From Acanthopleura granulata (Eukaryota; Mollusca; Polyplacophora; Chitonida; Chitonidae), in NCBI GenBank assembly GCA_016165875.1, contig JABBOT010000001.1:35767011-35831010 (forward strand): a stretch of 64,000 nt of DNA, read 5' to 3'. Positions 24,001-39,000 of this stretch are shown here, in pieces (positions within the stretch are counted from its first letter, which is position 1; each line of letters opens with the position of its first letter). A program made the position numbers and the translations under genes. The notes below the pieces were generated by a model, which saw only the letters and a list, made by a program, of their open reading frames with translations, was not told the DNA's origin and searched no databases.

Positions 24001-27000
24001 AAAGTAAAGTCCTGCCGGCACTGTAACATCATTCAGAAGACACCAGGCATGACAAGCTTTTGAAACGATTCTAGGTTAACGTACAAGAAAATATTGCATG
24101 TTTTTTGTCTTGCTTTGTCCACAAAAGAACATTGACTGGCAGCGTCATCTATCCACAGTGAGTCAAGACACTGTTAGGTTTTGGCGACGTTCACAGGTGG
24201 TCATTCTAAAGAGAATTCATTTCACCTCGTATATTAGTTCTTCAAGGTAATAAAATACACATTTTGTCTCCAGAGGTGATTTAAACGCTGCCGTCCCGCA
24301 TTATTTTGCATGTCATTATTGTGACCACAGGGCTCACATGCGCACCATCGCGAAACTGCTGTGTATTAGCCTAGCATGTCTAGAACTGACTCCATTCGGC
24401 TGAAGTACACTGCTTGTCCTACCAGGGGAACCCTTAATCCTGGTAACAAACATTTTTGAAACTCATGTATAGGCGAAAGGGGTGTATAGTGGATACATTG
24501 GCTTTCGAAAACTTTCCTTCGGTGTGGACCAATTAAGGCCTTTGACTGGGTATTTCTCAATTACGACCCACTCATTGATCATTGTTGGTGACAAAATGCA
24601 ACTGATGATGTCCGTAGGGCCTTTGGTATAGTCTTAGGCCCACTACTCAATACAAATATGTCCGTCACACATGGAAAAGTTCGTTAGTAACTTTGCCAAA
24701 GGTCAGTGCTGTATCACGCTCTAGTCCGTTTACCTTCAACGCCATCGTGTATATAAATGTAAAGCTCATCAATGTAACGTGAAAGAAACAGCAAATCATG
24801 TTTTAAAAGTGTTCAACAGAAACCAAGAGATGAGTTGAAATCTTGAGTTCTAACAGCGGAAATTTAAAACCACGTTCGACCATTCACCGTGATTTAGTAG
24901 GATATTGTGACACTGCTGATAGATTTGGATAGATCACTTTTGTAGTAAAACTAGGAACTAGGAATGTTTCATGCAGAACGTTTCCCAATTTACAAATCCT
25001 CAGATTAGCGGGTTGTCATTCTGGCGCCGCCAGCATACTAAAATGGGCAATAGTGTCGTAAATAGTTGAGAAATTCTCAAATAAAAAAGGGGCATAATGT
25101 CTGCACTAAAAAGAATTCCTGTGCAACGCAGGAACGTATGTCCGTAAGTGTGGTTAATAAAAGCTTTCGTCTAAAAGGCATCCAATAATTCGCACTTCAA
25201 GATAACAAAACTCGGGCTGAACATTGGCCGTGTGACGCCGAGGTGATGTCCACTTGACACCAATCCACACAGACAGGTTCTCGCATGCTTGTCTAGCTAA
25301 AGGATACAACCTGTACAGAGTCGTTAAACTGAAGCCAATTTGGGAAGGTGCTTTAGTGCTGCAATCCATGTGAACTAGTAAAGCGTTTGACATTTCCAGT
25401 CGTGCTCCATTAGCACTAAACGTTATCGCTGTCCGATCTGATTATGGGATTCATCTCAGACGACCGTCCCGAAAGGTCAGTTTTTCAAAGGCCAATGGGC
25501 TTTACGGAGCCTTCGGGCCGATCAACAATGTTTCGATATGTTCGGTCGATAGGTACATTTGTTATCCTTTTTCTACATTTTTTTACATTTTGCTTAAGCC
25601 TACCTACAAACAACACTACGCACGCAAGTTCACATGCCTCATTAGCGAAGACTTATTTGTTAGATACTTTTGTTTCAAGAGACCGATCCTCGTCGATAAT
25701 TATGTTTACAGACGGTTGCTGGAAACTGATACGGGCGGCGCTCGCGGTCGATCCCTGGTCAATGGAACACTACCGTGTCGGGATTTATGCCAGATCGGGG
25801 ATTCGTTTAAATCAAAGAGCTCGTATTCAGTTCCACAAAGCTTTTCCTGAACTTGTAGTTTGATCTTATTGCCAGTCGTTTGGCCTCCCGAATTGCCTGT
25901 AAATCCCTTTGATGACCATCTGGAGCTTGCGTTGAAGTCTTTCCCGGAACGGTTGAAGCCTTATCGTTCTTGTAACTTTCTCTGGCATTTGCAATGGCAA
26001 GTCCAAGCTTTCTAGTTAATTTTTCCGGCTCCTATTCCCGAAAATATGATACTAAGTATTCACATATTCGCCACCTACACCATAATCACATATTGCTTCA
26101 TTGTGGTAATATATTATCACGATATCTATACATGTCACATATGCTCGTTTAGTCCAGATCCGTGTCGTGGTAAAAAAAATTTTCTCTGTTAATTTTTGTC
26201 TTTGATTTGTGTTTTCCGTCTCCTCAATTAATCATATTCATTAAATGGACAACACTTGTTGTATAGAGGGCACTGGATCAAACAGAAAGGAACCATTGTA
26301 CCTCTGCGGGCACCTGACAAACCTTCTGACGTATAGGACAGAGAAATGCTGATATAGCGCAGTCCAAACACGCGAGATCATTGGTCAAATGATAGTAAAC
26401 TTGGACTTGGACTACAAAGCTTTGTCTACGTGTGAATGGCGCCACAGTTTTCTCGTATCATGAAAGCATGTCAGGCCCAAGATGTGTAATTCTAGGCGTA
26501 CTGTGATAACCAAGAAGCTGTAACGTACACCTCGTGAACTGGAAGCCCCGTGTCAATCCTGGATTAGGGTAGGCCTAACTTTAAAACTGACAATCTCCTA
26601 GTAGCGATCAACCTTCCCCGCATTTTTACCCACAAATACCCACACCAGTATTGGTGGCAGACGAAGTGGTCTTCAACTACTTTGGACTGCACAGACGACT
26701 ACACGAGCGTGGTATATCGTTTGATGTCGTCAAGTGTGAGGAAAGTGGCGTTTACAGATTCCCAGTAAATAGCCAGATATGAACCTGATACATATGCATA
26801 TATTCTCGGTGGTTTCATGAACCTAACATTACTATGCTCACTGTTACATATACATATCCTCGGTAGCCTCATGAACCCAAAACGTCTGCCGGGACACGCA
26901 CCTCATAGAGCAAAAACTGTTATGTACAGATAAAACATATACAGATACACAGATAAAAGTGCCTTCGTGTCTTGGTACCACGGTGTCCTCCACTTCCGAC

Positions 27001-30000
27001 CCCAAGGCCTATTAAATAGCCCGCTAACTAGACAGCTGGTCCACCCGGAGTCCCTGAGATATTGCCACAGTCACACAGACCACAAATCAATCAGGAAGTC
27101 AATGGCCATGTCCAGTTTATTAGCATATATATGAAAACTTCGGAGAATTTATATTCGCTGTCCAGACGTACAACGTTCGATGTTTGTTCGACAGCACTTG
27201 TCTGTAGATTGGATCCACTGATCGATATCTAGTTATAAAGATAAATTCGTTTCCGTGTCAAAACCTGGCCGAAGTTCCGGCGCTGAACTGAATCAGTAAA
27301 TTGGAGTATCTACATGAATCTGTTTTCATTGTTCAGAGCGTAATGTTGGCAACAAGAACGGACTAACAGAGCTATAGTTATTAAAAGTATACAACATCTG
27401 CATACCACCAAGACTTATAAATCTTCAACATATCACCAGGCCGACAGGTTTATTGCTGATACGTTCCAGAATATAGACATTCAAAGGAGACCGTTTGCCC
27501 AGATGTCATTCTGTACATAATGTGGAAATCTTTCGCAATTCGAACAGATATAACTTCTTCAATATTGCATTATTTTTAAAAGCTGAAGATTATACAAGTT
27601 ATTTCCATTAACGGTTTGATTTGCATTTATTTTTTACTTCCACGTAACGAGCCATAACGTACTGAGCTAAACACAACACTTTCATGTCACAAAAAAAACT
27701 GTAACACATCTCTCCAAAAGTACACATAAAACTGTTGCATGACTGAAATTACCAACGTCCAAGGGTTGTTTGTAATCTTTATTCACACAGAACATTATCC
27801 TTGTCATAATGGGGAACTGCCCCTGCTTAATGTGATTCAGTTCCAGGCTGCGTGGACTGTTTTTCATTTTTCCCTTTACTATCATGATGTATGGGCAAAC
27901 TGGTTGCCTAACGTAGGCCTATTTTTCATTAATTAGAAGAGAACAACGTTCAATCCACCTTGGGTCCGAGTCGCTATTACGCGGCAAAAGGATCTCCACT
28001 CCGTTTATTTTCAAATGTATTTTCATAACAATTGTACATTAAAGAGACTTCATTCTCTTGAACGTTATAAGTTGTATTTATCAGATTACGCTTTACAGTT
28101 CATTAATAATTCCATGTAATTTTCCTTGACGTTTGTCATGTCGAGGAGCTGCCATTTATCAGTGGGTGTGCGCATATTCCTCGTCACCATACGTGAGTGT
28201 GTTTCAATTATCTCTCATAACATATGGGGTTCCAAGGCATTATAAGATTGTGATAACTCAGTCAGCTAACGTGATGGTAAACGCCGCTTGACAACTCCCG
28301 TTTGGTGACGGACGATTTATGGACTGCCTAGCCTTTTGTCCTCAGCGCTGAACTTTCTAAACCAGTCGCTGTCTGATTTACCGATCGTATAGCTGCTTGC
28401 CGACGTGTCTATAATTGTGTTTGTGCAGGTTATTGGAAGTCTAAATGTGTAACATACCACATCGATTTCCGCTGCTTGGAATTGTCGTATACATCTGTGA
28501 GAGGGTTGTTTGTACTGGCTTTTCAAACACAAGCCAGATACCTGGAGATGCGCGAAACGCAGGGGTTTCCAGAAGCCCTCTGTCCTAGTCCCATCTGTTT
28601 ATCTTCTGTAATTGCATTGAACTTTCCCATAAACCTATAATCTTCGGTGATTCCTTGTCTGTTGGTATTTGCATTGTCGCGGGAATTCTGGGGTTTTTTT
28701 TCAGGGAATGACAATGAATGGAAGCGAAGAGTAATATTATCAACGCGCTTTCCCTTTGGCGACTAAATCCATTTACAGGGAAAACATCTTATAATACCCC
28801 CAAACAAATAGACACAAAATTTCGAGCGAAACTTTTTCTTCTAATAAAATAATCGTGTATTTTATCCTCCCTATAATCTGAATAGCCAGCACAGATCTGT
28901 TCAAAATCTTGGTTGATACCCCACAAGCTTGAGGAACCCAGTTTATACGGTTCAAAATCGATCCCTTCGTCCCCATTTTTTTAACCCTCCAGCTGAAAGA
29001 TAATTTGGCCTGACGTTTTTTCCACCGGTATTCTCAGGAGCATTGATTGGCTGAAAATTGATTGTTTCACATGTCAGATGTGATGAATGTTGAGTTGGAA
29101 ATCAGAGCGATAAATCATAAGGATTTCTGCAAGAAAGGTTTAAATCCGGCTACCTGACATCGACTCCCATTCACTTCTTTTACTCAAGGAAACTTAGATC
29201 CGATAATCGCCATTGCCTTACCACTTCCCCCAAGTGTTTCCCAATGGTCAGTTCTTTCATCGCTATGTTACAGGTGAAACTGTGGTAGACAATACTCATG
29301 GATGTGAGGACTAAAACTTAAATCATGAACGGAATATACAAACAAAACTATGGACGAGATGAATTCAGCTATATAAACCTGAATCCACTGTAGCCTCTTA
29401 ATAATGTGAAATATTTCCACAGGGACAGATTTCCACAAGACGATTCCAAGCTCACTGCTCTGGTCCATTTTTCCGTATCGCGGATCCAGCGATCTGGTTC
29501 CGTATATGTATATTTTTTTTGTGTAATACGAGATACCAGTGAACACTCCTCTCTGGAAACTATTGTACTCAAAGTACCAAAATCAAAAGTTAGACTGAAA
29601 CCGGAAAACGGTGTGGAACATTTATATCAAGTCCTGTGTCATTATGCATATTCAGCATTCCAGGTCCTCAGATATATTTGTAGCCCTCATTTGAAAATAA
29701 ATTCATTACCGGGGAGAGAAACTATATGTAAAATATCGGATAAACGTTCATCAGGCTGACATATACAGTAACTTCAATGGGTTTGACCATTTCCAGATAA
29801 GGTCAGACGAGCTGCTGTTTTCAAAATGATGTTCATGATGTAATGCAAACAGAGCCGAATCTCTTCGGGAGCAGTTTTGTTTGTGAATTACCCTGTTTAT
29901 AACTGATATCCCCAAAAAAGCAGTTCCATAATGGATAGTTGTTAGTTTACCGGCTTATGTATAATATGGTTTTAAATTGGAATATTTACAAAATGAGCAG

Positions 30001-33000
30001 ATAATAGTTTTCAATGACATCGGAAAGATTTCAAAGTCAATATGATCTTTCATGAAGTAAATGAATAGTATAACTGAAGTAGCATTCTGATTGTAACGTT
30101 TACGTTGACGTTTATATTAAAACTGTTGTATGATCACGTCCTAACATTATCAAGGATCTAAATGAAGGAAATGTAGCCCTGCTCAATTGCATTTAACCGT
30201 GCGGACAAATGTATAAAGCCTTACAGCAACGTAACGAACTACGATGCATAGATTTGCGAAACAGAACATATTGGAATTGAGTATACTCTCTTTAAAGCCG
30301 TTGTGGATATATATACACTTAATCCACTGGGAAGAATGTCTTGGTGGGCCTAGTGACTAAGAGAATTCACCTTTACGCCTGTAAGCAATTCTCTGTTTTA
30401 TCCCGTGATTCGGGAGTCGTACACCTCAGAGATTGCTTTGAGTAAGCACATGTCTACTTATTTCTCTATAGGTTTTAAAGAAGAGCTGCTTTTTCACGTC
30501 ATCCATATCAGCACCACCCGAAACTGAGTGGAATTACCGTATAGTTGTTTCTTCATGAAAGAGGTGGCCTAATAATCTCCATTGAAGGTCAGATGTTCAT
30601 ATGTAACATTGTGCGTGACAGAGACCCAGTTGTCGAAAACAACCTAATAAAATGACAGTATCGCACTTAGCACGCAGATCGGAAAAGAAATCGAATTTCC
30701 AAGAAGAGATCGTTAAAGGCAGAGCCTACTACTGCTTGTATATCGTGTTCCCATCGCGTAAGAACCTAGGGCTTTTAGGCAGAATTAAAAAGACTGCTCA
30801 CACGTAACGTTAAACACTACAAAACGAAGCTTTATTTATGCAACATCTGTAAGGTTCCTTGAGAGCATGGCAGGAGAAACAGATAGGTGCACCAATAAAG
30901 AGGAGAATAACCCTTGTTGCCGTAGGAGCGAAGACAAAATTGTTAGTTGGAGCTTTTCGAATCAAGGACCGAGCACCAAGAGACAGTGTGCCACTCATCC
31001 ATTCTCAGCTTCTGTCTCCATCCATTTATCCGTCGTAATTGCATCGAACTTCTTTGTAATCCCATCATCTTTGAATAACCCTCTTTCCCATGTTGTTTCG
31101 ATTCACGCCATAGCCATTTCTTTCTCTCCGAGAAAGAACGATAGTCGAGGTGCCCCTGGTAAACAGCTACAAAGGCTTTAAAAGAACTTTGGAGCCGAGC
31201 TATTGACCGGATGTGAAGCGGCTACATGAACTTTCTTCCGCTGCGCACATCCACTTAGCACTCTCTACATACCGAACAAGCTTCAACGGCTCAAACATAC
31301 AATACAAAAAACACGCCACGGTTCCCACTTACAACACAAAAAATGCATCAACGACACTTTTTGCTAATGACATAACCCCCCATTTTTGTCATCTACTTTT
31401 TCACTCAGTCCAATCTGCTGCAGCAAGTGTTCGGGGTTTTTTTTGGTTTTTTCTTTCTTTCTTTTATTGCACGTGACAGAAGTGTCGGGTTGTAGCGTCC
31501 GATCGATTTGTGAGATCTTAATGAGAAGTATCAAATTGCGTTAGCGGAGATAGAACTAGTAAACAGCTTTCGTGGCTAAACATGTGGCTTTAGCAAGCCT
31601 CAAGAAAGCCGAGTTAACAACAAGCAAACAACCTTAGAGATCTCACAGATAGTTGAGGTACGACTAGCAAACAGCTTAAGGGAGATCTCGCATATGCGAG
31701 GTACCATTAGTAAGCAGCTTTAGGGAGCTCTGAGACTAGTAAGCAGCTTTAGGGAGCTCTGAGACAGCCGATGTACCACTGTTAAGCAGCTGTAGGGAGC
31801 TCTCAGTCAGCCGAGGTACGCCTAGTAAGCAGCTTTAAGGAGCTCTGAAACAACTGATGTATCACTATTAAGCAGCTTTATGGAGCTCTCAAACAGCCGA
31901 TGTACCACAGTAAGTAGCTTTATGGAGCTCTGAGACAGCCGATGTACCACTAGTGATCAGCTTTATTGAGCGCTCAGCCAGCCGATGTACGACTAGTAAG
32001 CGGCTTTAGGGAGCTCTCAAACAGCCGAGATGCCACTAGCAAACAGCTTTATGGACCTCTGAAACAGCCGAGGTACCGCTAGCAAGCAGGTTTAGAGAGC
32101 TCTTACATAGTCGAGGTACCACTAGTAAACAGCTTTATTGAGCTCTCAGACACCTGAGGTGCTACTAGTAAACAGCTTTAGGGGGACCTCAGATAGCCGG
32201 GGTGTCACAAATAAACAGCTTTAGGGAGCCCTTAGAGAGAAGAGGTTACACTAGTAAATAGCTTTATGGAGCCCTTAGATAGCCGAGGTGCCACTGCTAA
32301 ACAGCTTCAGGGAGCTCACATATAGCCGAAGTGCCAGTAGTAAACAGCTTAAAATCGAGGCTGTTTATTCGGGTATTCGAACTTACGACCTTATCCCTGA
32401 ATGGTTGAAAGCACGAAGGGTTCTACTTGTAGGTACTAGTCTACCTCCTTTTCGAAAATCATTAAGCTTTGAAGAATCCAGCGAAATCATCGTTTAAAGT
32501 TGCTACTCAGTTCCAGTTTTCTCGTGTATTGCCGCGGTTTTTCCTTGTAATGTAGCTATTTGTCTACAGTAAATTAACGAGAGCAAAGTTACGCCAACTC
32601 AGGCATGCGTTAATCATCCAGTCTGGTTGCTTGCTAATTTTCTGGTCCGATTAAAACGCCTCGAGTCGAAACGCCCAGTGCTAAAGATTCTTTGGACCTC
32701 AAAGGCACAGCTGACCCAGTTGCAAACGTGAGGACTACAAAGGAAATTGTATTATTCTATTAATTCTATTAATTTAAAGGCCATATAATATTGAACATTA
32801 GACTGCATGTCCTAAAACGGGGGAAAGTTCCTAAACAGTTGACAGCTATCTGTTGATTTATGTTACTATTTGTTGGACTTATTCAAACTTTCCGACTTCC
32901 GGTAGAAACAATGTTGGCAGCTGAGCGTTACGCGGTTCACATGGCTTACTCTAAATGATGTAAACTGACAACAGGCCGTATTTCAGAGGTTATGTGTGAC

Positions 33001-36000
33001 CATTTGCTAACTGTCGCACTACCCTCGCTGTACTGGATTTAGTCTCCATGCTGTGCTCTCTTTTTCTCTCCTACCGATGCGTCATGAAAACAAACAGAAG
33101 GGTGGCCTACCTCTTGTTCTTTCCGGCATTTAAAACAAATCAGCAATTCATGCTCAGCCAATTAACTAGTCAAGCAATCACCGAAGGTAAATGAATACAT
33201 GCGAACATCATCCAACCTTCGGATGTCAAGCCATCATCTATAATTAACGAGTTTTCCAAGAAAACCTTGAGGAAGCTGTCATTAAATCGCACAGACAACT
33301 TCACTAACCCCGAGTTAATTGCGTTGTTACCCCACGAGTGATACTTTCAGTGTTTTTGTGTTATGTAGAATGCCTGTACCTTGAAGGGAGTCTGTAAACC
33401 GCTATACCGGGATACCGTTCGGCTTCAACTTAGAGGACGCCGCGAATTGCTGCTGAAAGGCAGTATCCCTGTGTGTGTTAGCGCCGTCACACACTGCAGG
33501 CGGCAGAAGAGCCCTCTGATTAGAGCGTCAACAGCTTACTTCGTTTGTTCAGTCTGACAAGAAAGGCTATCGATTTCTCGTACAAGGAAACAGGAGAGTG
33601 GGACAAACTGTTTTTCCGGCTTCTAATGGACTACAGTCCAGCACCATCGGCTTGCTGTCGACGAGTGAGGTAGAACCAAGCGTGGCCGCTATAGACCGCG
33701 TAGCCAACTGACAGGGACAACAAATCCGCACGATGGATTCACTTCCTTGCAGATCATCCACTGACCTTAGAATCCGATTCTCACCGCAAAGGAAATTCGG
33801 TCTCTTCGCAGAGTCTTTGAAATCCTGAGATTTTTAATTGCTATAGGTAACATGCACAACTGTCAAGGAGGCTTACGTTTGATTCGCTAACGAGTTTCCT
33901 AGTCTTCGTGCTTCCAGTCTTCTCTCCCACGGTCTAGTGGAGTGTAATTATTCCTCCAGTCAAAGCATTGATCCCCGGGCGCACGAGGCCTTGTCACCAC
34001 TTGTAGATACAGCTCACTGAAGTCACAACCCGCTAACGCAATTTAACTTCAGCTTTACCTTCAGCCAAAATCTCAGACAGTCAGTGTTAAATGCTATTTG
34101 GCTAAAATCTCTAAGTTTGGCAATTGTAACATTTTTCCTTCAACTAGATGTCTGAGAAGGGATCATCGACTTGTTATGTGTTGAAAGATTTGCGAAGATG
34201 GACCAAAATGTTCTATTTTAGAAGGAAACAAGTTTAACTATCAGCTATGAAGCAATATTTCTTCCCAGTATGTTTTTTTACCCCTCGTCCGTCCGTCGGC
34301 CTGTCTGGTCATATTCCTCTAGAACGGTTTATCCGATGTTCGCCAAACTTAAACCAGGATTACACACTGGCATGAGGAAGAACCCTATTGATTTTCAGAG
34401 ACGTTGACCTTTTTCTTCAGGGTCTTTGGAGTCATTTGAGTTAAATTTTATACAAGGCTTTATACACTCTATCTCTAGAACGACTTAATCCAATTTCATC
34501 AACTTACACCACACTTATACATTGGCATGAGAAAAAAAGCCTATTGATTTTCAGCGACCTTTTCAAGGTCAGTGATTACATTTAAGTTATAAATTTTATA
34601 TAAAGCTTGTAAACATGATAACTCTAGAAAAGTTTAGCCCAGGTTCACCAAATTTATACCACACCTCTACAACACTAACAACTCATAAGTGTTAGTTTGA
34701 GATGAATGTATAATATTTGATTTTTTGGGGATCGTAAAATATGCAGTGTGATAAAGATTTAAATTTTGATTTAGATCAGAAAGGAATTTGTGGAATAGGA
34801 GTAAATAGTACTTGTATTCAGTGATGGACTCTAATAACGTATACAAGTATGTGCGAGAAGTTTTTTTTTCTTTCATTAACGTGTGACAAATCTGAGAAAA
34901 ACATACTGAAACACCGTTTTCAAACAATCTAAACAGTTACTTAACTCGACAATAAAGTTGAACCTAGCTTCGTGCATTCGGTTAACAAATGGACATAGTA
35001 TTGCCGAAACTGGAAAGAAAAGAGCGCTGGCGTCCCATTTTTGGAACATCTAATCACCCCGCCCCCCTTTACTTCATTTATCTTTCCGCTTCATACCCTT
35101 TATGTAACATATGTCACAAACCGCGGTGTTTGGAAATATATTTAGTTTCGTTGTGATAATCACTTTTGTCAAATTTAAGCAAATCCGTCGAGTGTTAATT
35201 TCTTACCTGACGAATTAAAAGACTTCTGATTGGTGTGGGTGTTCTTAAGGATTGTGCTAACTGGAAAAGTAGACGCTTTCTGTATCCCGTCGGTTGCATG
35301 TGGCATTAGTTAGTTTGGACAACCGACTGACTTTTATGAAAAATTCATGAACAGCAGCCAGCACAATACGCTCAACATTAAATAAAGACGTCATGCGTAA
35401 ATAGAATGAACGCCAGTGGAGATATTGGCCCAGACAAAGTGTCGAAGAAAAAATCATGCTTTGATGCGTTATCTATCTTTTTTTTGCATTTATGATTTTT
35501 TTTTTCTGTCTGCGTTGTGGTATTACCACGTTTTTATCTTGCAATCGATGTCTTTAATGGCTGGCATGTGGAGATTTCCTTTCTTTTCGTTTTTAACAGC
35601 TAGCCATCTGATGAGTTATAAGTGTTTTTTGAGGCGTCTGGTTGCGCTCTGAGAAACAGACCAAGCTGACCGCGCTGAATGGAATATAGGCCAATCTGTG
35701 TTGTTGTGATGGAACCCCCGTCCCTCTGTCCGTGGAAGGAGTTCAATTGTCACTTTAGCTCATTACAAGAGAAGAAGTCGATGTCAAGCCGAGTAGACGC
35801 ACACCTTAAAATCTCATTCCTCGGCGTCGAGCTCATTTTCCAAACACCTTGTCCATGGCGGTTGAATTAGATTTGCCACCAAGATAAATTAAATGAGAGC
35901 ATCTGGATGGCTTATATTAGCACTTTATCTCAGTCCTCAGTAGTTCCCTTGTCCATGCTTTTCCTCAGTCTTATACACGGGGAAACTCGGTCAGGTATTT

Positions 36001-39000
36001 CATCGAGTCAAGGAATTTACCCCTAAGATGTGGAATTATCAGCTCTTCCGGTGGAATGTACCTTGTTTATCACGAAATCCTCGCCAGCCACAGAACCTTG
36101 CATGAGGCTGTCTAGATATTCTGGAGGAATTTCAGGTAATGGCTGTCTCGTCTCGAGGCCCATGTTTCTTTTGTCAAAGGTATCAGGCCTTACTAAAAGG
36201 TATCGATTTTTTATTCATAAGAATATTTTCTAGTCTCTTTCAGGAAACAGAGGATAACGAAAACCCTGATAATTAGGTTAGCAGGGAAACCTGCAAGTAC
36301 AAGTGTGGACTATTTCTCCTTATACCATACCTCGAGTAGCACCAGGTTGAAAGGGGTCCATTTTTTATAATCTTTAGCTATATTGCAGTCTCAATTCCAA
36401 AGAGTTCTTTCGAAGCTGAAACCCGAGGTGGCGAATCCATTTTTAGGTTAACAAGGTTTTGCGATGCAATGCTACGTCGGTAGATTGACACCTTCGCCCT
36501 TGTTAGCCTTATGTACTTTGGTGCGACAGTTCCGCCTTCTTCGAAGAGCGCGCATAACGTTTGCATTTTTGAAAGGTTGCTTCATAACTTACATTGCCAT
36601 CCTCGGTGTATAGACATGTTTGTCCTAGTTAGTCTTGTGCAATTTAGCGTGACAATTTCATTTTCTTCAAAAAGCATGCATAACGTATGACTTTTTTAAG
36701 GTTGCAACGTAAATTACATTACTGTCCTCGGCATACAGACATGCTTGCCCTAGTATAATTGTCTTATGCAATTTAGTGTGACGGTTCCACTTCTTCAAAG
36801 CGCACACATGATGCATTCTTCTTGATAAGGTTACTGACATAACTTCCATATTGTGTGGAATGGCCGTCGATGTTTTCAGCGGGGGGCGTGATTGCAAATG
36901 GTGTATTTGGTTCGCCGTCCTCAAGCATATGTGCTACTCACACGACAGTTGTCTGGTTCATGGTTTGAGGAAACCGGAGTGTCAGGACTAAACCACAGAC
37001 CCTCGGCAATTACCTAAGAAAGCTCATCACTTAATGCCACACTGAAATCAGCGAGAGCTGGATTCGAACACGGGACCTCATTCGTCATGGGCCCAATGGC
37101 TGCAGTAAGTCAGCGCTTCAACCCTCTACTCCAACGAGGGCCCGTTAATGATGAATGATTTGTGGTGTCACTGGAGGGCTAGGATTTCTAAATACACACT
37201 GATCCAATCAGTCAGTCGGCAGCATTCATAAGTCAGTCGACATGCCGACTGGCGGGGATTCTCACTACTCTTCCCGACACGTACACATGTTGGACTGCAC
37301 AAAGATCCGGTGTTTACTACCCCAAAAATCGGCATCCGTCGGCTGGAAATTCTCAACTTTATTTATTGGATATGACGAATGATACGGAGGAGTTTCAACA
37401 TGGCGTGACATCTATCTTCCCTCAATAATCCATGATTATTCTCTCGATTAAACCCGTTATGTCAACCCCTCAGCGTTTGCGCATGCTCGGAGGGCATCTT
37501 GCGCAGATCTATTTGGGGTGACAGAAGTGACTTCTTTTAAATTTATTGAAACCAGTATATTGTAACTTTGGTAACGTAAAACTGAGTAAGCCATTTGCAG
37601 TTTCTTAAACAAATACCATGCAAAGGGATTTATGTGTGATCTAAACATTATTCTCTGCTGTGAGTCTAAACATGATACTTGATATTACTGCTTCACAAGT
37701 TTGAAATCCTGCATGTGAATTTACACGCATACATTGCATGAAACCAACCCGTCACAAGTGAGAATCCATAAATGTGAAGACTTGTTGATGCATGGATTCT
37801 GAGTACAACGAGCAGAGCTTTGGGCCAACGCAAATGTAGACGTGTAACAGAAACGGTTCAAGGGGAGGACACTCTTGCGGTTCTTATGTCGTAATGACCA
37901 GTTACATCAATTTTCATGAAATATATTTACAGAGGACATATACCATCTTGCTGAAGATTGTTCATTGTGTAATTTAGGCGTCGACACAAACATTCACATA
38001 CCAGCCGTAGGCCATAATGGACGTTGTGGATTAACAATCACACCATCAACCTCAGAAGCAACGTTCAACACAACCAGCAAGATATAAGACGATTTATTAA
38101 GTAAGAAACCAGAACGTATTCATGTGAAGAGAAGCCTACGTAATACGATAACAAATTTGCACTGGCCGTTGTCTTTTTCAGCTGTCTTATGCGGATACCA
38201 ACCCTGTGCTATCGGACAGAACCAAGTACACGAAGTTATTCCGAGTTGTGCCAAGCGACAGCGACTTCAATCCCGCGAGACTTGCGTTGTTACGTCACTT
38301 TATGTGGAGGCGTGTGGGGACAATATTTCAGGATGCTTCTAAAGGATCACCCAGATATGGTTATGTAAGTTATGCAAAGCAGATTAGCTTTAATGCTTTT
38401 TAACGCGTAAAATGACATAAATTACATATAATGTGATCACTTTGTTTTGAAACGTACTTTATAAGTGTTGGTAAAGGAATGTTTCTTGAGTCACTTTTGA
38501 TGACAAGTCTCAATCAAAACCTGACGGAAGTGCAGCATTTGTCATAATCTGAACCTTGTCCGCTCTTTAGTCCGACACTCAATCCTAAGTTGACTGGCCA
38601 TCTAATGCTCCCAAGCATGACACAGCGCAATAAGTACCAGTTGGCCCGGTGTCAGTATGCTGTGACTAGGTGTATTTTGTTCTCTTATCGTCTACAGAAT
38701 AGTGTTACAGTGAGACATCACTATAAGCTTTTCTTTATTGATAACGGCCACAAACAAACTCAGGGCTCTGATGGCCTGAGGATATCTGTGTGACGAATGT
38801 TTAAGGATTTAACTGTTAATGACGAATCTGGCCTTATGCCCTGTAATTCTGAAAAAAATTTTTTATGCTATTCCACGACGCGTAAAGCCAAACGCTATAC
38901 CCTACTCTCTACGACAATTCTGAGTTTTTATTATTTATAAATTATTAATAATCTTTAGTGTGCTGAGTAACACCAATGATCTGACTACATAGATTAATAA

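Larger units (their letters stand above)
21076..38181 (+). other. GABBR2: GABBR2 intron 1 (17.1 kb)
   Basis: Runs from donor gtaaga to acceptor ttttcag. Contains SINEs at 23684 and 36945, the 43-bp, 150-bp and 127-bp repeats, a doubtful ORF at 25444 and a CpG-dense patch at 33410-33760. Exon 1 and exon 2 are continuous in protein alignment, so no constitutive coding exon is expected here. Confidence 0.85.
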
